From Candidatus Adamsella avium (GTDB lineage: Bacteria > Cyanobacteriota > Vampirovibrionia > Gastranaerophilales > CAJFVJ01), in assembly GCA_904420445.1 (NCBI GenBank), contig CAJFVJ010000003.1, positions 551,900 to 615,899 on the forward strand: a stretch of DNA of 64,000 bases, written 5' to 3'. How positions within the stretch are numbered: position 1 is the first letter of the stretch; every line of letters starts with the position of its first letter. The notes beneath the pieces are model-generated. The model did no database searches, was not told the origin of the DNA, and saw nothing but the letters and a program-made list of their open reading frames with translations. Positions 55,701 through 63,890 of this stretch are shown piece after piece. The translations under genes and the position numbers were made by a program.

Positions 55701-57170
55701 ACACGTTTTCTCTTTGCGAATATCTCAAAAGACTCAAGCGGGATAAAAATATCAAACACGGGCATACGAGAGCTCTCTTCAGGAACATTTGCTCATAACT
55801 GCTACTCAACAGGCTGCTATTCAAAATACAAAACAAGCAGCGTTCTGAAAATCGACGGATTAATAAAAAACAAAAAAGGCAGAATATCACTCTCAGCACC
55901 AAACCACATAGATATAGACCTTCTGAATGCCGCCATGCCCGGAGATACCAAAATTTTTGACTACGGTAAAGTAAGAGGAAACATCGACATTGTCCTTGAT
56001 AACAATACAAATAAAATTCTCGGACACCTGAATATTCATGAAACTTTCCTCCCATCAGTCCAAACACTTATACAAAATGCCGATATAACTTTCACTCAAC
56101 AGGACATCAAAGTCAAAAACTGCAAAATCAAAATAGACGAATCAGATATTGATTTGAATATAACAGGCAAAAATTCTCCACATCTGCCATTTGTCCTCAA
56201 AGAAGTAACACTCACCTCAAACTACATGAACCTTGATGACATCCTCGATAAATATCTGAACAAGACAACTGTCAAAGAAGGCGACAAACCTCTGTTCATA
56301 ATAGAAAAAGGAACTCTCAAGGCTAATGAATTTGTTTTGAATAACCTCATAACAAACAACACTGACATCACATTCAACTTTGATAATAACTGGATGCTGA
56401 ACCTCGACAAAATTTACCTCAACACAGCAGGCGGCAACATAAACGGAAACATGAACATCAACGTTAAAACATCAGATATCCAATCTGTTCTATATTTCGA
56501 AAACATGCTGGCAAATGCTGCTGCAACAACCTTCTTCCAAATACCGAACGAAATCTACGGTACAATGAGCGGGCAACTCGACTTCACAACCAAAGGGACT
56601 TCTCCAGAAGAATTTGTGAAAAATTCAAACGGAAACGGAAGTTTCAAAATTACAGACGGACGTCTTGTAAGACTCGGTTCTATGGAATACCTTCTGCGTG
56701 CTGCAAACATCGCACAAGCAGGCATAACAGGTCTTAATCTGAACAACCTTATAGACCTCTTTACACCGCAAAAAACAGGTCATTTTGATACTATCAGCCT
56801 TGATGTAAGAATACAAAACGGTATTCTTCATACAGACAACCTTATATCAAAAAGCCAGAACCTCAATCTCTACATAATGGGCAGTTTCGATATGGAAACA
56901 AACTATGCCGATTTGACTGTCTTAGGAAGATTACCAAAGAAAATCAAAGGCGTACTCGGCCCGATAGGCAGCCTGTCTATTAACTCAATGCTTGATATGA
57001 TACCCGGTGTTGATGCTCTGACTGAAAGCAACTTGGCGGCAATTATCCCTATTCTCAACAAAATCCCCGGTTTTGAACTAGATAACAAAGAATACAGACG
57101 ATTTGTCGTAAACATCGAAGGCGACTTCTACAACCCCGGTTCTGTCAAGAAATTCCGATGGTTGAAATAA
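52788..57170 (+). CDS. Very large AsmA/YhdP-like envelope protein
   Basis: A 1460-residue protein anchored by an N-terminal helix (YFFIAITTVCISCLIFYSLI). The rest is repeating beta strands typical of the AsmA/TamB/YhdP superfamily that forms lipid-conducting grooves across the periplasm (patterns such as IKNFSADKIKISL, TIDNSPL-like; repeated NGT/SGK strands). The C-terminal 250 residues contain AsmA-like C-terminal features (NGSFKITDGRLVRLGSMEYLL, DNLISKSQNLNLYIMGSFDM, GPIGSLSINSML). A role in lipid or lipoprotein traffic to the outer membrane is inferred from the family. 40 bases after glyS. Confidence 0.85.
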   Translation: MKRVLKYFFIAITTVCISCLIFYSLILPRMLPGEKMISLAEKILPDEYDIKTKNFKPNFRWNLSLSLSADEFALLKEERPIFSSEKPSIRISLIPLINKQLVIKNFSADKIKISLAYPQDKDIFALIKKNKTEHKRITLKKLKIKKYILSASEDNKTSSIEGENLSISKYFWSEHYKISTSGRILADNKQISNFYATASKNKTDITVDKIDMSRIIPYINDTLPYDISNGEGTLGIHFDIEKNGDFNFKSQINNLFIYDKNKKQLLSIYDTLHITANGNMSSKQIKLEKLNAQSKDYNFSISGSVGKIDKKKKTYNLSLNTQNSKIKKLLGLFPKWIPVKNDAPNQMFLHNIKGRVTSNLIISADNEQYPNYYGQLSIENLSIDNFGNEDSILILNFNEKELKLNADLFQKKQDIHVEGIMRVLPEKFIEFDVKTNTVKLNALRAVTTTLSEIFGFAAGPLPDITMNGTGRAYLHIKNKNTDIKKAAQLNGKVEILSATNIRHKDLALPVDTATGEVFFKGNKIEYDINGVMKLSPLKVTGYSSIPEEKSYLTLSTKSTPLDSGLYLINNSPLLSKAKENLKLIKQANGTADLTIFLTGKNETEFTASGNMKTKSASVLLDGFSKEFTNIASDINFDEQTVTFNNITATAADSSFTANGTIKNQQINLTLKAPNLDATSAFELIKTSPALKSAKDSMKDIKSLSGKMDSTLVLKGSINSDNLLDTADFNILNGNIIFNDFNENISLTKGNLHISKNNMTINSVEITVLGTKGTASGEIATENKQNIPNITVTLPYASHNAIIGLRKADYIPKEVRQILADTHGIRGSASAKVKIQNTDFAPDIVITPNNLRVIYKPANAPIRFTSGTLHIDKNYNTKFNNISGYMGSSRFHLRGGADSANNLDIKLFSILTPQDLQNHLNKMLKSPLALKKNAPVSADFKGNYQNWHLIGEMILNEGNTISYKDTSIEAPKTRFLFANISKDSSGIKISNTGIRELSSGTFAHNCYSTGCYSKYKTSSVLKIDGLIKNKKGRISLSAPNHIDIDLLNAAMPGDTKIFDYGKVRGNIDIVLDNNTNKILGHLNIHETFLPSVQTLIQNADITFTQQDIKVKNCKIKIDESDIDLNITGKNSPHLPFVLKEVTLTSNYMNLDDILDKYLNKTTVKEGDKPLFIIEKGTLKANEFVLNNLITNNTDITFNFDNNWMLNLDKIYLNTAGGNINGNMNINVKTSDIQSVLYFENMLANAAATTFFQIPNEIYGTMSGQLDFTTKGTSPEEFVKNSNGNGSFKITDGRLVRLGSMEYLLRAANIAQAGITGLNLNNLIDLFTPQKTGHFDTISLDVRIQNGILHTDNLISKSQNLNLYIMGSFDMETNYADLTVLGRLPKKIKGVLGPIGSLSINSMLDMIPGVDALTESNLAAIIPILNKIPGFELDNKEYRRFVVNIEGDFYNPGSVKKFRWLK

Positions 57171-57554
57171 TCAGTGGTTTATAATTCTTGTTCCGTAAGA
57201 CCTCATTGGGGTATATCCATAGTTGCCGTATCCGTAATTTCTGAGAGCTCTAAATAATCCGTGTCGTCTAAACCTTCTGCGTGGCGCATAATATCGATTG
57301 GGTCTTGTATAAATATTTATACCGTTCCAAGGTGTTGAAAATCCCTGATTATTGACATAATAACTTCCATTGCTCAAACCCGAAGTACCTCCGTTTGAAT
57401 AAATCCTCATCGCCTCAGCAGGCACCATTCCATAGGAATAAGAAGTTGTTGTAAAACTTCCACTGTTTGTCGGTCCGAGCAAACTCCAGCTATCGGCATA
57501 CGAAGAAGAAATAAACATCGAATTTAAAAGAAACAAAACAAACAAACGCTTCAT
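57171..57554 (-). CDS. Small secreted Tyr/Gly/Arg-rich protein
   Basis: A 127-residue protein with signal peptide MKRLFVLFLLNSMFISSSYA and a Gly/Ser/Tyr/Arg-rich mature region (YYAPRRRFRRHGLFR, YGYGNYGYTPMRSYG). I chose the third codon of a longer frame (ATG 57552-57554) because GGGAGGG then lies at correct spacing. It overlaps nothing, and its stop abuts the convergent AsmA-like gene. Possibly a surface or mineral-binding peptide; unknown. Confidence 0.7.
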   Translation of the reverse strand: MKRLFVLFLLNSMFISSSYADSWSLLGPTNSGSFTTTSYSYGMVPAEAMRIYSNGGTSGLSNGSYYVNNQGFSTPWNGINIYTRPNRYYAPRRRFRRHGLFRALRNYGYGNYGYTPMRSYGTRIINH

Positions 57555-57655
57555 AACCATCCCTCCCTGATAAATTATCTTTCTAAGTATAACCATCCGT
57601 CATTGATTTTTATCACGGGAGGTCGGGCAATACTCTGGCGGGCAGAAAAAGCGCA

Positions 57656-57683
57656 CAAAAATAGGAGCACTTATCGGCTCCTT
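57656..57683 (-). terminator. Terminator of tRNA-Glu
   Basis: On the minus strand, AGGAGC-CGATAAGT-GCTCCT followed by ATTTTTG, just downstream of tRNA-Glu. Confidence 0.7.
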
Positions 57684-57692
57684 TTAATAAAA

Positions 57693-57768
57693 TGGTACTC
57701 CCAAGGGGATTTGAACCCCTGCCGCATCCGTGAAAGGGATGTGTCCTAGGCCTCTAGACGATGGGAGC
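57693..57768 (-). tRNA. tRNA-Glu (UUC), CCA encoded
   Basis: Acceptor stem GCTCCCA pairs with TGGGAGT, discriminator A, then CCA at 57693-57695. Anticodon loop CTTTCAC gives UUC. D-arm TCGTCTAGAGGCCTAGGACA and T-loop GTTCAAAT are typical. The 3' CCA is genomically encoded, unlike tRNA-Leu and tRNA-Arg in this window. Confidence 0.96.
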
Positions 57769-57838
57769 ACTAGGTGGACTTTTGTCCCAGTGATATTAGG
57801 GTAACAAAACCATACCTCAAATGTCAACTATTTTTTTT

Positions 57839-57968
57839 AGGAACTTATATAAAAAATTCCACAGATACTATAAAAGCCCGTCATTCTGAGGGTTTTAACC
57901 CGAAGAACCTTTTTTGTTTAGATACTTCGCTAACGCTGAGCATGACGTTGTTTTAAAAATTTAACACC
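57839..57968 (-). repeat. Dispersed intergenic inverted-repeat element, copy D
   Basis: Orientation as copy B: GGAACTTATATAAAAAATTCC at the left, CCCGTCATTCTGAGG and GATACTTCGCTAACGCTGAG inside, then CATGACGTTGTTTTAAAAAT. The right end is truncated by about 20 bases, and the element reaches the stop codon of the GGDEF/HD-GYP gene. A short ORF across it is spurious. Confidence 0.75.
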
Positions 57969-59876
57969 CTATTGTTTGATTATGGAAATAAACAGCTTAA
58001 CAAGATTTCCATCCCATTTTGAGTTAGCACCCTCTTCCAGAATTTTGAGAGCTTCCTCTTGAGAATAAGCCCTTCTATACGGTCTGTCGCTGATTAATGC
58101 GCAATATGCATCAACAATAAAAATTATACGTGAGCCTATAGGTATTTTCTCCCCTGACAATTGTCCCGGATATCCTGACCCGTCCCAATTTTCGTGATGG
58201 TGCTCAACTATCGGAAAAATATTTTGTATCTTTTCAACTGGCTTTAATATCTGCTTCACGGCAATAGTCGGATGCTGAGAAATCTGATAAGCCTCTTTCC
58301 TGTTAAGCGGTCCCGGTTTTAGCAAGATTTCTTCAGGAACAAACAAATTTCCAAGGTCATATAAAATTATTGATAATTTTATCTTATCAATCTCTTCTTC
58401 ATCCAACTTTGCTTCTTTTGCAAGCTTTGAAGCAAGATGTATTTTTTCTTTTATAGAATTTTTCTCGCTATGCATGGGGTCATAGCGTTTGATTATGTCA
58501 TCAGAAAGCTGGAATAACTTCTCTGTCAGCTCTTTAGGATTGGTATCAAAAAACTTCTCGAGTTCTTTTTTTATGTCCGGCTCAATTCGAGATGAAAGCT
58601 CGCCTTCAGGGGATAAAAGTATCTCACGAAGCGTATCAAAAGCAATCTCCGTCCAGCTTTCTTTCTGCTCAACACTTGCAAGGACAACACGATTACGACC
58701 GTTCTTCTTCGCACGATACATAGCCTGGTCAACAATTTCCATCAGCTCATCAATATTATCCGTATGCTCTAAAAATGTTGCAACACCAATACTTGCGGTA
58801 ACATGTCCGACTTCTTTAACAGGTTCCTTCTCAATAGCAACTCTCAATCTTTCTGCAGCAACCATCGCCCCTTTAGAATCAATACCTGGAAGCAAAATAC
58901 CGAACTCTTCACCGCCAAATCTGACAGAGACATCGATATTCCTGGCATTCTTCTTCAAGACATGGGCAATCGTGCAAATAGCTTCATCGCCGATAGAATG
59001 TCCGAAGGTGTCATTTATCTGTTTGAGATGGTCTAAATCAAGAGTAATCAACGAAAACGGCTGCTTCAAACGGGAAGAACGTTCAACTTCCTGTACAACA
59101 TAAGAACTGAAATACCTTCTGTTGTACAACCCTGTCATCGGGTCAGTAACAGCCTGATTTCTGATTGTTTCAAACAATCCTGCAATAGTAATAGCCAAAT
59201 CCACCTGATTGGTAAACAGCTTCAAAAAGTTCTGCTCTGTTTCTGTTATCTCTTTTCGCTGAGATACGACCAGCACAGCCCCGAACTTGCTGTCCTGAGT
59301 CTTTATGGGCAAAAGAGAAATACACTTCGGATAAAAAACAGCCCGCAGCTTTTCTTTTTGACCTTCATCCAACTCCATATTAGATGATTCAAAAACAGCT
59401 TCAAAGTTGTTTATGAAATCAAAATCCTGATTCTGGACAATTTTCGATACAATATTGGACTCATTTGATTTAATTTTCAAAAGTTCAACAGGCTTTTTCA
59501 AAATAGAAGAAATATTTGCAGAATATTCACCCTCTGATACTGCACGTACTTTCAGAAAGCTATCGTCGTCTTCTTCAACAATCTGGAATAACATAGCGTA
59601 GACATAACCCATATCAGCACTAAGCCTGTCTACTATTTTTCTCACAATTTCTGATAACGGCTCGGATGAGTTCATTGTATCTAAGATATTGCTAAGAGCA
59701 AGAATACTCTTATTTGCCTGATTAAGCTCATTTGTTCTGTGCTCTATCTCGCTCTCAAGGAAACGATTGCGCTCATAAATTTCAACAAAGTTCTTCTTTT
59801 CTTTATAAAATTGATATTCTACTTCATTGATTTTATTGTTATAAGATTTTAATGCATTAAAGATTTTATCTAACAT
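57969..59876 (-). CDS. GAF-like, GGDEF and degenerate HD-GYP protein
   Basis: A 635-residue cyclic di-GMP enzyme. Residues 1-60 are a coiled coil, 65-235 a GAF-like sensor (STIRNQ end), 240-400 a GGDEF domain with intact active site RFGGEEFGILL (321-325) and inhibitory I-site Arg312-Asn-Ile-Asp315. A C-terminal HD-GYP domain follows (about 460-630): HHENWDGSGYP is kept (560-570), but the HDIGK motif reads YDLGN (506-510), losing a metal-binding His. So it should make c-di-GMP, while its phosphodiesterase half is probably inactive. No membrane segment. Confidence 0.93.
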   Translation of the reverse strand: MLDKIFNALKSYNNKINEVEYQFYKEKKNFVEIYERNRFLESEIEHRTNELNQANKSILALSNILDTMNSSEPLSEIVRKIVDRLSADMGYVYAMLFQIVEEDDDSFLKVRAVSEGEYSANISSILKKPVELLKIKSNESNIVSKIVQNQDFDFINNFEAVFESSNMELDEGQKEKLRAVFYPKCISLLPIKTQDSKFGAVLVVSQRKEITETEQNFLKLFTNQVDLAITIAGLFETIRNQAVTDPMTGLYNRRYFSSYVVQEVERSSRLKQPFSLITLDLDHLKQINDTFGHSIGDEAICTIAHVLKKNARNIDVSVRFGGEEFGILLPGIDSKGAMVAAERLRVAIEKEPVKEVGHVTASIGVATFLEHTDNIDELMEIVDQAMYRAKKNGRNRVVLASVEQKESWTEIAFDTLREILLSPEGELSSRIEPDIKKELEKFFDTNPKELTEKLFQLSDDIIKRYDPMHSEKNSIKEKIHLASKLAKEAKLDEEEIDKIKLSIILYDLGNLFVPEEILLKPGPLNRKEAYQISQHPTIAVKQILKPVEKIQNIFPIVEHHHENWDGSGYPGQLSGEKIPIGSRIIFIVDAYCALISDRPYRRAYSQEEALKILEEGANSKWDGNLVKLFISIIKQ

Positions 59877-59924
59877 AAACTATCCGAGACTACTTCTTCT
59901 ATAAGATTAAATTATACACTATTT

Positions 59925-60980
59925 TCAAGTATTAGTTAATAATTTATTTATATGTTCTATAACACTCGCAGGTTGAATTCGACGCATACACTCAATATTA
60001 TTCCCGGCACACTTTTTTTTAAAACACGGTCTGCATGAAATATCAGCAACAAAAGAAAAATTCCCCTTCCCGAACGGTCCGTTTCTCTTCTCTGACGTTG
60101 GACCGATTATGCATAATACTTTGGGCTTCTCAACGGAGCAGGCAAGATGAGCAGAGCCTGAATCTACAGACACAACAATATCAGCCCGTCTGAAAACCTC
60201 AAGAAGAGATATAATATCTGTTTTCCCTGCAAGGCTCAGGCACTCTTTGTTTTTAGAAAAAGAAATTATCTGCGAAATCAACTCTTCATCAGCTTTCATC
60301 CCTGTGAATATAACATTGCATCTTTTTGAAAATTCATCAAGCAATGTTCCCCAATATTCAGGCAGCCAGTGTTTGTTCTCCCATGTGGTGGCAGGGGAAA
60401 AAACAATCGTCTTCTTATTCTTATCTAAAGACTTCATCAAAGAAGAAACATACATCTTATCTTCCTCCTTTGAAGAAGGCAAAGAATAGTGCACACTCAA
60501 ATCATTACACCCGAGATAAGCTGCAAACCGCAGATTTCTTTCGATAATATGCTCGCTACAAGAAAATTCAGCCCCCGAGTCAATCAGCTCATTAGCGAAC
60601 AAAAAAGCAAACTCTCTCGTATGTTTATGCGACAGCCTGCGTTTTGCTCCGCTCAGAAAATTGACACATGCACTCTTCAATAATCCCTGCACATCTATAG
60701 CTATATCATAGTTATCACGTTTTATTTCAGCGATAATCGAAAAGAACTCTCTCATATTGCCAAAAAAATTTGCCCTGTTCTTTTTCCACTTCTTCTTCGG
60801 CAAAATATATAACTTATCAACAACAGGATTATTAACAAGAACCGCACATGCTTTATCTTCAACGACCCACCCGATAAATACATTCGGAAATTGCCTCTTC
60901 AGCGCACAAACAAGAGGGATTGTGTGTATAACATCACCAAGTGCGCTTAATCTTGTTATCAATATTCGTTTGTTATTCAT
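59925..60980 (-). CDS. Glycosyltransferase family 9 (lipopolysaccharide heptosyltransferase-like)
   Basis: ADP-heptose:LPS transferase family enzyme of core assembly (WaaC/WaaF-like). I start at ATG 60978-60980, giving RILITRLSALGDVIHTIPLV, the family-typical N-terminus; an upstream frame extension (to 61112) lacks family similarity. GT9 motifs: DIAIDVQGLLKSACVNFLSGAKRR, FSPATTWENKHWLPEYWGTL, and ADIVVSVDSGSAHLACSVEKPKVLCIIGPTS. C-terminal cysteines (CRPCFKKKC) are typical. The acceptor sugar is not known. Confidence 0.93.
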   Translation of the reverse strand: MNNKRILITRLSALGDVIHTIPLVCALKRQFPNVFIGWVVEDKACAVLVNNPVVDKLYILPKKKWKKNRANFFGNMREFFSIIAEIKRDNYDIAIDVQGLLKSACVNFLSGAKRRLSHKHTREFAFLFANELIDSGAEFSCSEHIIERNLRFAAYLGCNDLSVHYSLPSSKEEDKMYVSSLMKSLDKNKKTIVFSPATTWENKHWLPEYWGTLLDEFSKRCNVIFTGMKADEELISQIISFSKNKECLSLAGKTDIISLLEVFRRADIVVSVDSGSAHLACSVEKPKVLCIIGPTSEKRNGPFGKGNFSFVADISCRPCFKKKCAGNNIECMRRIQPASVIEHINKLLTNT

Positions 60981-61111
60981 AATCAGCCATGTAGTGTATC
61001 TGATGACAGGTGGTATTACTTTTTTTAGAGGAACAAAATACCGGAAAAATATAATATCATAAAAATACATTAAAGGATAATTTTTATAGTCAAGAAAAGG
61101 GATACATACCA

Positions 61112-61342
61112 ATGCACAAAAAATCGCAGGTTAATTTGTATATCAAAGCGCTTTCTGCTCAAATCAACATTATGAAAAACTCTCATGACATAAGTGAAAA
61201 AAACGAAGAGCAATTTAACAAACTGCTAATCAAAAAAGCAATTCTGATAAAAATCAACAACAGAAAACCTCTTCTCTCCGCTCTAAATCAAATAAAAAGA
61301 AAATTATTCAAAGAAGAGAAATTAATCTGTGATTATTTTTAA
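61112..61342 (+). CDS. Small hypothetical protein, 76 residues
   Basis: A Lys/Asn/Ile-rich helical protein (VNLYIKALSAQINIMKNSHD, LLIKKAILIKINNRKPLL). AAAAGGGAT lies about eight bases before the ATG, and a hairpin terminator follows at once, which supports a real unit. No domain. Divergent from the heptosyltransferase. Confidence 0.6.
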   Translation: MHKKSQVNLYIKALSAQINIMKNSHDISEKNEEQFNKLLIKKAILIKINNRKPLLSALNQIKRKLFKEEKLICDYF

Positions 61343-61369
61343 GAAAAAATAACCTCTAAAATAACATCA

Positions 61370-61398
61370 ACAAAGGAAGCTCTAAAGCTTCCTTTTAT
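61370..61398 (+). terminator. Terminator after the 76-residue gene
   Basis: Stem AAAGGAAGC / GCTTCCTTT with a six-base loop, followed by TATTATAA. Confidence 0.75.
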
Positions 61399-61543
61399 TA
61401 TAAGAACAGTAACATTTTACTACAAAAGTAGTAAAAACTATAGCGTTTTTTTATAGAATAGGTTATAATATAAATATGGAGGAGATAAAATCTGAATAAA
61501 ATTCGACTGTACTTCCTAAGGCAGACTCTGCAGAAAGGGAATC

Positions 61544-63130
61544 ATGAATAAGATAGAATTTTACAATGATTTGGGAAAACTAATCAAAGTATTACCGCCA
61601 AAAGTTGCGAGGCAGTTGCAAGACAGGCAGATGGATGATCTTATCGAACTTGTATTCGATTTAGGCAGACTCCCTGAAATCAGGCACGCAGACGGCACCA
61701 TCGAGTATTTAGGAAAAGAGTTGGTAGAAGAGGAGGACATAGGGTATATTACCCATCAAATAGAAGATTTCACAAGTGATAACAGATCAGGTATTCCCGG
61801 TACACTACACCGAATCAGCGCAATAAGAAACAGAAAAGGCAAAATTATAGGGCTGACATGCAGAATCGGTAGAGTTGTAACCGGGACAATTTTTTGTATA
61901 AAAGATTTGGTTCTCAAAGGTAAAAGTATCTTATTCCTCGGAGGACCGGGCGTCGGCAAAACAACCAAGCTTAGAGAGATAGCTCGTCTTATCGCTGACG
62001 ACCTCAAAAAACGTGTTGTAGTCATTGATACATCTAATGAAATAGCTGGCGACGGAGATGTTCCGCATCCGGGTATCGGGCTTGCTAGAAGAATGCAGGT
62101 TCCTTCCCCCGAAAAACAAAAAGACGTAATGATTGAAGCCGTTGAAAACCACACCCCTCAGGTTATAATTGTCGATGAAATCGGAACGGAAGAAGAGGCA
62201 ATGGCATCAAGAACCATAGCGGAACGTGGTGTTATGCTTATCGCTACGGCGCATGGGAACACTCTTGAAAACCTCATCAAAAACCCGACACTATCTGATT
62301 TGGTCGGAGGCGTAAACAGCGTTACCCTGAGTGATGATGAAGCAAGAAGACGCTCCACTCAAAAAACAGTCCTCGAAAGGGAGAAAAAACCGACATTTGA
62401 CATCGTAATAGAAATTAAAGACAGAGAAACCCTCGTTGTTTATCCCGATGTTGCAGAGGCTGTTGACTGTATCTTGAGAGAATGGCCCGTCAAAACTGAA
62501 ATCAGAAAAGTCGATCAGAATGCACCGACTCCGATTAAGGAAGAAACAATTTCAACCAAACAGGAACCTGCCTCTGATGACAGTCTGAAATTCAGCTTTA
62601 ATGCAAAACAATACATCAAAGACGTAAAAGACTTCAGAAAGATATATATCTACGCAATCAACAGAACCATCGTAGATAAAGCAATAGAAAGGCTGAATCT
62701 GAACGCAGAAGTGACAAGAAACATCGATGAAGCTGATATAGTCATTGCCCACAAAAGTTTCTCAAAAGGCGGGGCAAAAATTCTTGATACGGCAAAAGAC
62801 TACAGGCTTCCGATATATTATGTCAAATCAAACTCGATGCCTCAGGTGCAGAAGGCGCTCAAAGAGGCTCTGAACATAAAATCTGATGACTCAATGAGCA
62901 TAACAACTGATTTTATGGATGATACAGAGCTTGCGTTGAACGAAGTCAAAACGGCAATCGAAAAACTCGGACCTGATGTCGAATACATAGAGCTGAAGCC
63001 GCAGAATCAGCACATAAGAAAACTTCAGCATGAACTTGTCGACCAGCATAATCTCAAAAGCGAAAGCATTGGCGTAGGACAGGACAGACACCTGAAAATC
63101 CTGAACTTCAAAAACAAAAACGTTGGATAA
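61544..63130 (+). CDS. Ycf45-type AAA ATPase with R3H domain
   Basis: A 528-residue protein of the Ycf45/SpoIIIAA-like AAA ATPase family, well conserved in cyanobacteria and their relatives. Walker A GGPGVGKTTK near 135-144, Walker B VIIVDEIGTEEEA, and a sensor-rich TAHGNTLENL. The C-terminus has an R3H-type single-stranded nucleic-acid-binding segment (HIRKLQHELVDQHNLKSESI ... GVGQDRHLKI). The biochemical role is not established. AGAAAGGGA precedes the ATG; a likely promoter lies at about 61440-61475 (TATAATATAAAT at 61465). Confidence 0.9.
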   Translation: MNKIEFYNDLGKLIKVLPPKVARQLQDRQMDDLIELVFDLGRLPEIRHADGTIEYLGKELVEEEDIGYITHQIEDFTSDNRSGIPGTLHRISAIRNRKGKIIGLTCRIGRVVTGTIFCIKDLVLKGKSILFLGGPGVGKTTKLREIARLIADDLKKRVVVIDTSNEIAGDGDVPHPGIGLARRMQVPSPEKQKDVMIEAVENHTPQVIIVDEIGTEEEAMASRTIAERGVMLIATAHGNTLENLIKNPTLSDLVGGVNSVTLSDDEARRRSTQKTVLEREKKPTFDIVIEIKDRETLVVYPDVAEAVDCILREWPVKTEIRKVDQNAPTPIKEETISTKQEPASDDSLKFSFNAKQYIKDVKDFRKIYIYAINRTIVDKAIERLNLNAEVTRNIDEADIVIAHKSFSKGGAKILDTAKDYRLPIYYVKSNSMPQVQKALKEALNIKSDDSMSITTDFMDDTELALNEVKTAIEKLGPDVEYIELKPQNQHIRKLQHELVDQHNLKSESIGVGQDRHLKILNFKNKNVG

Positions 63131-63136
63131 CAGACA

Positions 63137-63173
63137 TAAAAAAAGAGCCGTTTCTTATGAACGGCTCTTTTTA
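63137..63173. terminator. Bidirectional terminator between the Ycf45-like gene and rplI
   Basis: Stem AAAAAGAGCCGTT / AACGGCTCTTTTT between convergent genes, with T-runs on both strands. Confidence 0.85.
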
Positions 63174-63190
63174 TTTTAGGAATTCAAAAA

Positions 63191-63691
63191 TTATTCTTCG
63201 CTGTCATTCTCAACTTCTGAAATAATTTCTTCTTTAATTACTTCAGAAGCTTTAACACCGACATTCAACACTGCAGAAACTTTTGTTGTGAATTTCACTT
63301 TCATTTCATATTCGCCGATGTGATTGATTGGTTTTTCAAGCAGAATGTTCTTTCTGTCAACTTCGATGCCTGATTTTTCCTGAATGAGTTCAGCAAGTTT
63401 CTTTGTAGTAATAGCACCGAACAACTTGCCGCTTTCACCTGCTTTTGCTTCAATCTCGATAAGTTCAAGAGCCTGAATTTTTTCAGCTTTAGCAAGAGCT
63501 TCCTGATGAAGTTTTTCTGCTTTTGCTTTAATTCTTTCGATATTCTTTTCTCTGTTTTTCAAAGCACCTGCAGTAGCGATTTCGACTATGTTCTTCGGAA
63601 GAAGATAGTTTCTTGCATAACCGTCAGAAACTTCGATAATATCTCCGATATCGCCTAATGACTGCATATCTTTTTTCAAAATAACTTTCAT
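63191..63691 (-). CDS. rplI: 50S ribosomal protein bL9
   Basis: A 166-residue ribosomal protein. Conserved N-domain MKVILKKDMQSLGDIGDIIEV and DGYARNYLLPKN, a long central helix and a typical C-domain (AKAGESGKLFGAITTKKLAELI). About 15 residues longer than usual because of an acidic C-terminal tail. GGAGGTATA precedes the start. Confidence 0.96.
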   Translation of the reverse strand: MKVILKKDMQSLGDIGDIIEVSDGYARNYLLPKNIVEIATAGALKNREKNIERIKAKAEKLHQEALAKAEKIQALELIEIEAKAGESGKLFGAITTKKLAELIQEKSGIEVDRKNILLEKPINHIGEYEMKVKFTTKVSAVLNVGVKASEVIKEEIISEVENDSEE

Positions 63692-63863
63692 TTATACCTC
63701 CTAGTATATATTTAATTTTTCTTTGTTTTATTATCATACAGACGTAAGACTTAGCTTACTATAAAAAAAATTTTTTGTACACCAAAAATTAAAATTATTA
63801 AGCTGATAGAGAGGATTTGGGTGTTTTCAGGATAAAAAATCAACATTCACGGCATAAAAATTC

Positions 63864-63890
63864 TTGACTATCGGGCATGGATAATATAAA
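63864..63890 (+). promoter_or_regulatory. Strong putative promoter for an RNA beyond the window
   Basis: TTGACT at 63864-63869 and TATAAA at 63885-63890 (15-base spacer), within TTGACTATCGGGCATGGATA. It is the best promoter-like pair in this region and reads toward the end of the window. Confidence 0.5.

Noticed and set aside
57774..57956. 60-codon frame downstream of tRNA-Glu
   Set aside because: It lies on repeat copy D and has no start signal or family similarity.
60981..61112. 44-codon N-terminal extension of the heptosyltransferase frame
   Set aside because: The family N-terminus begins at RILITRLSALGD; the extension has no similarity and overlaps the promoter of the divergent gene.
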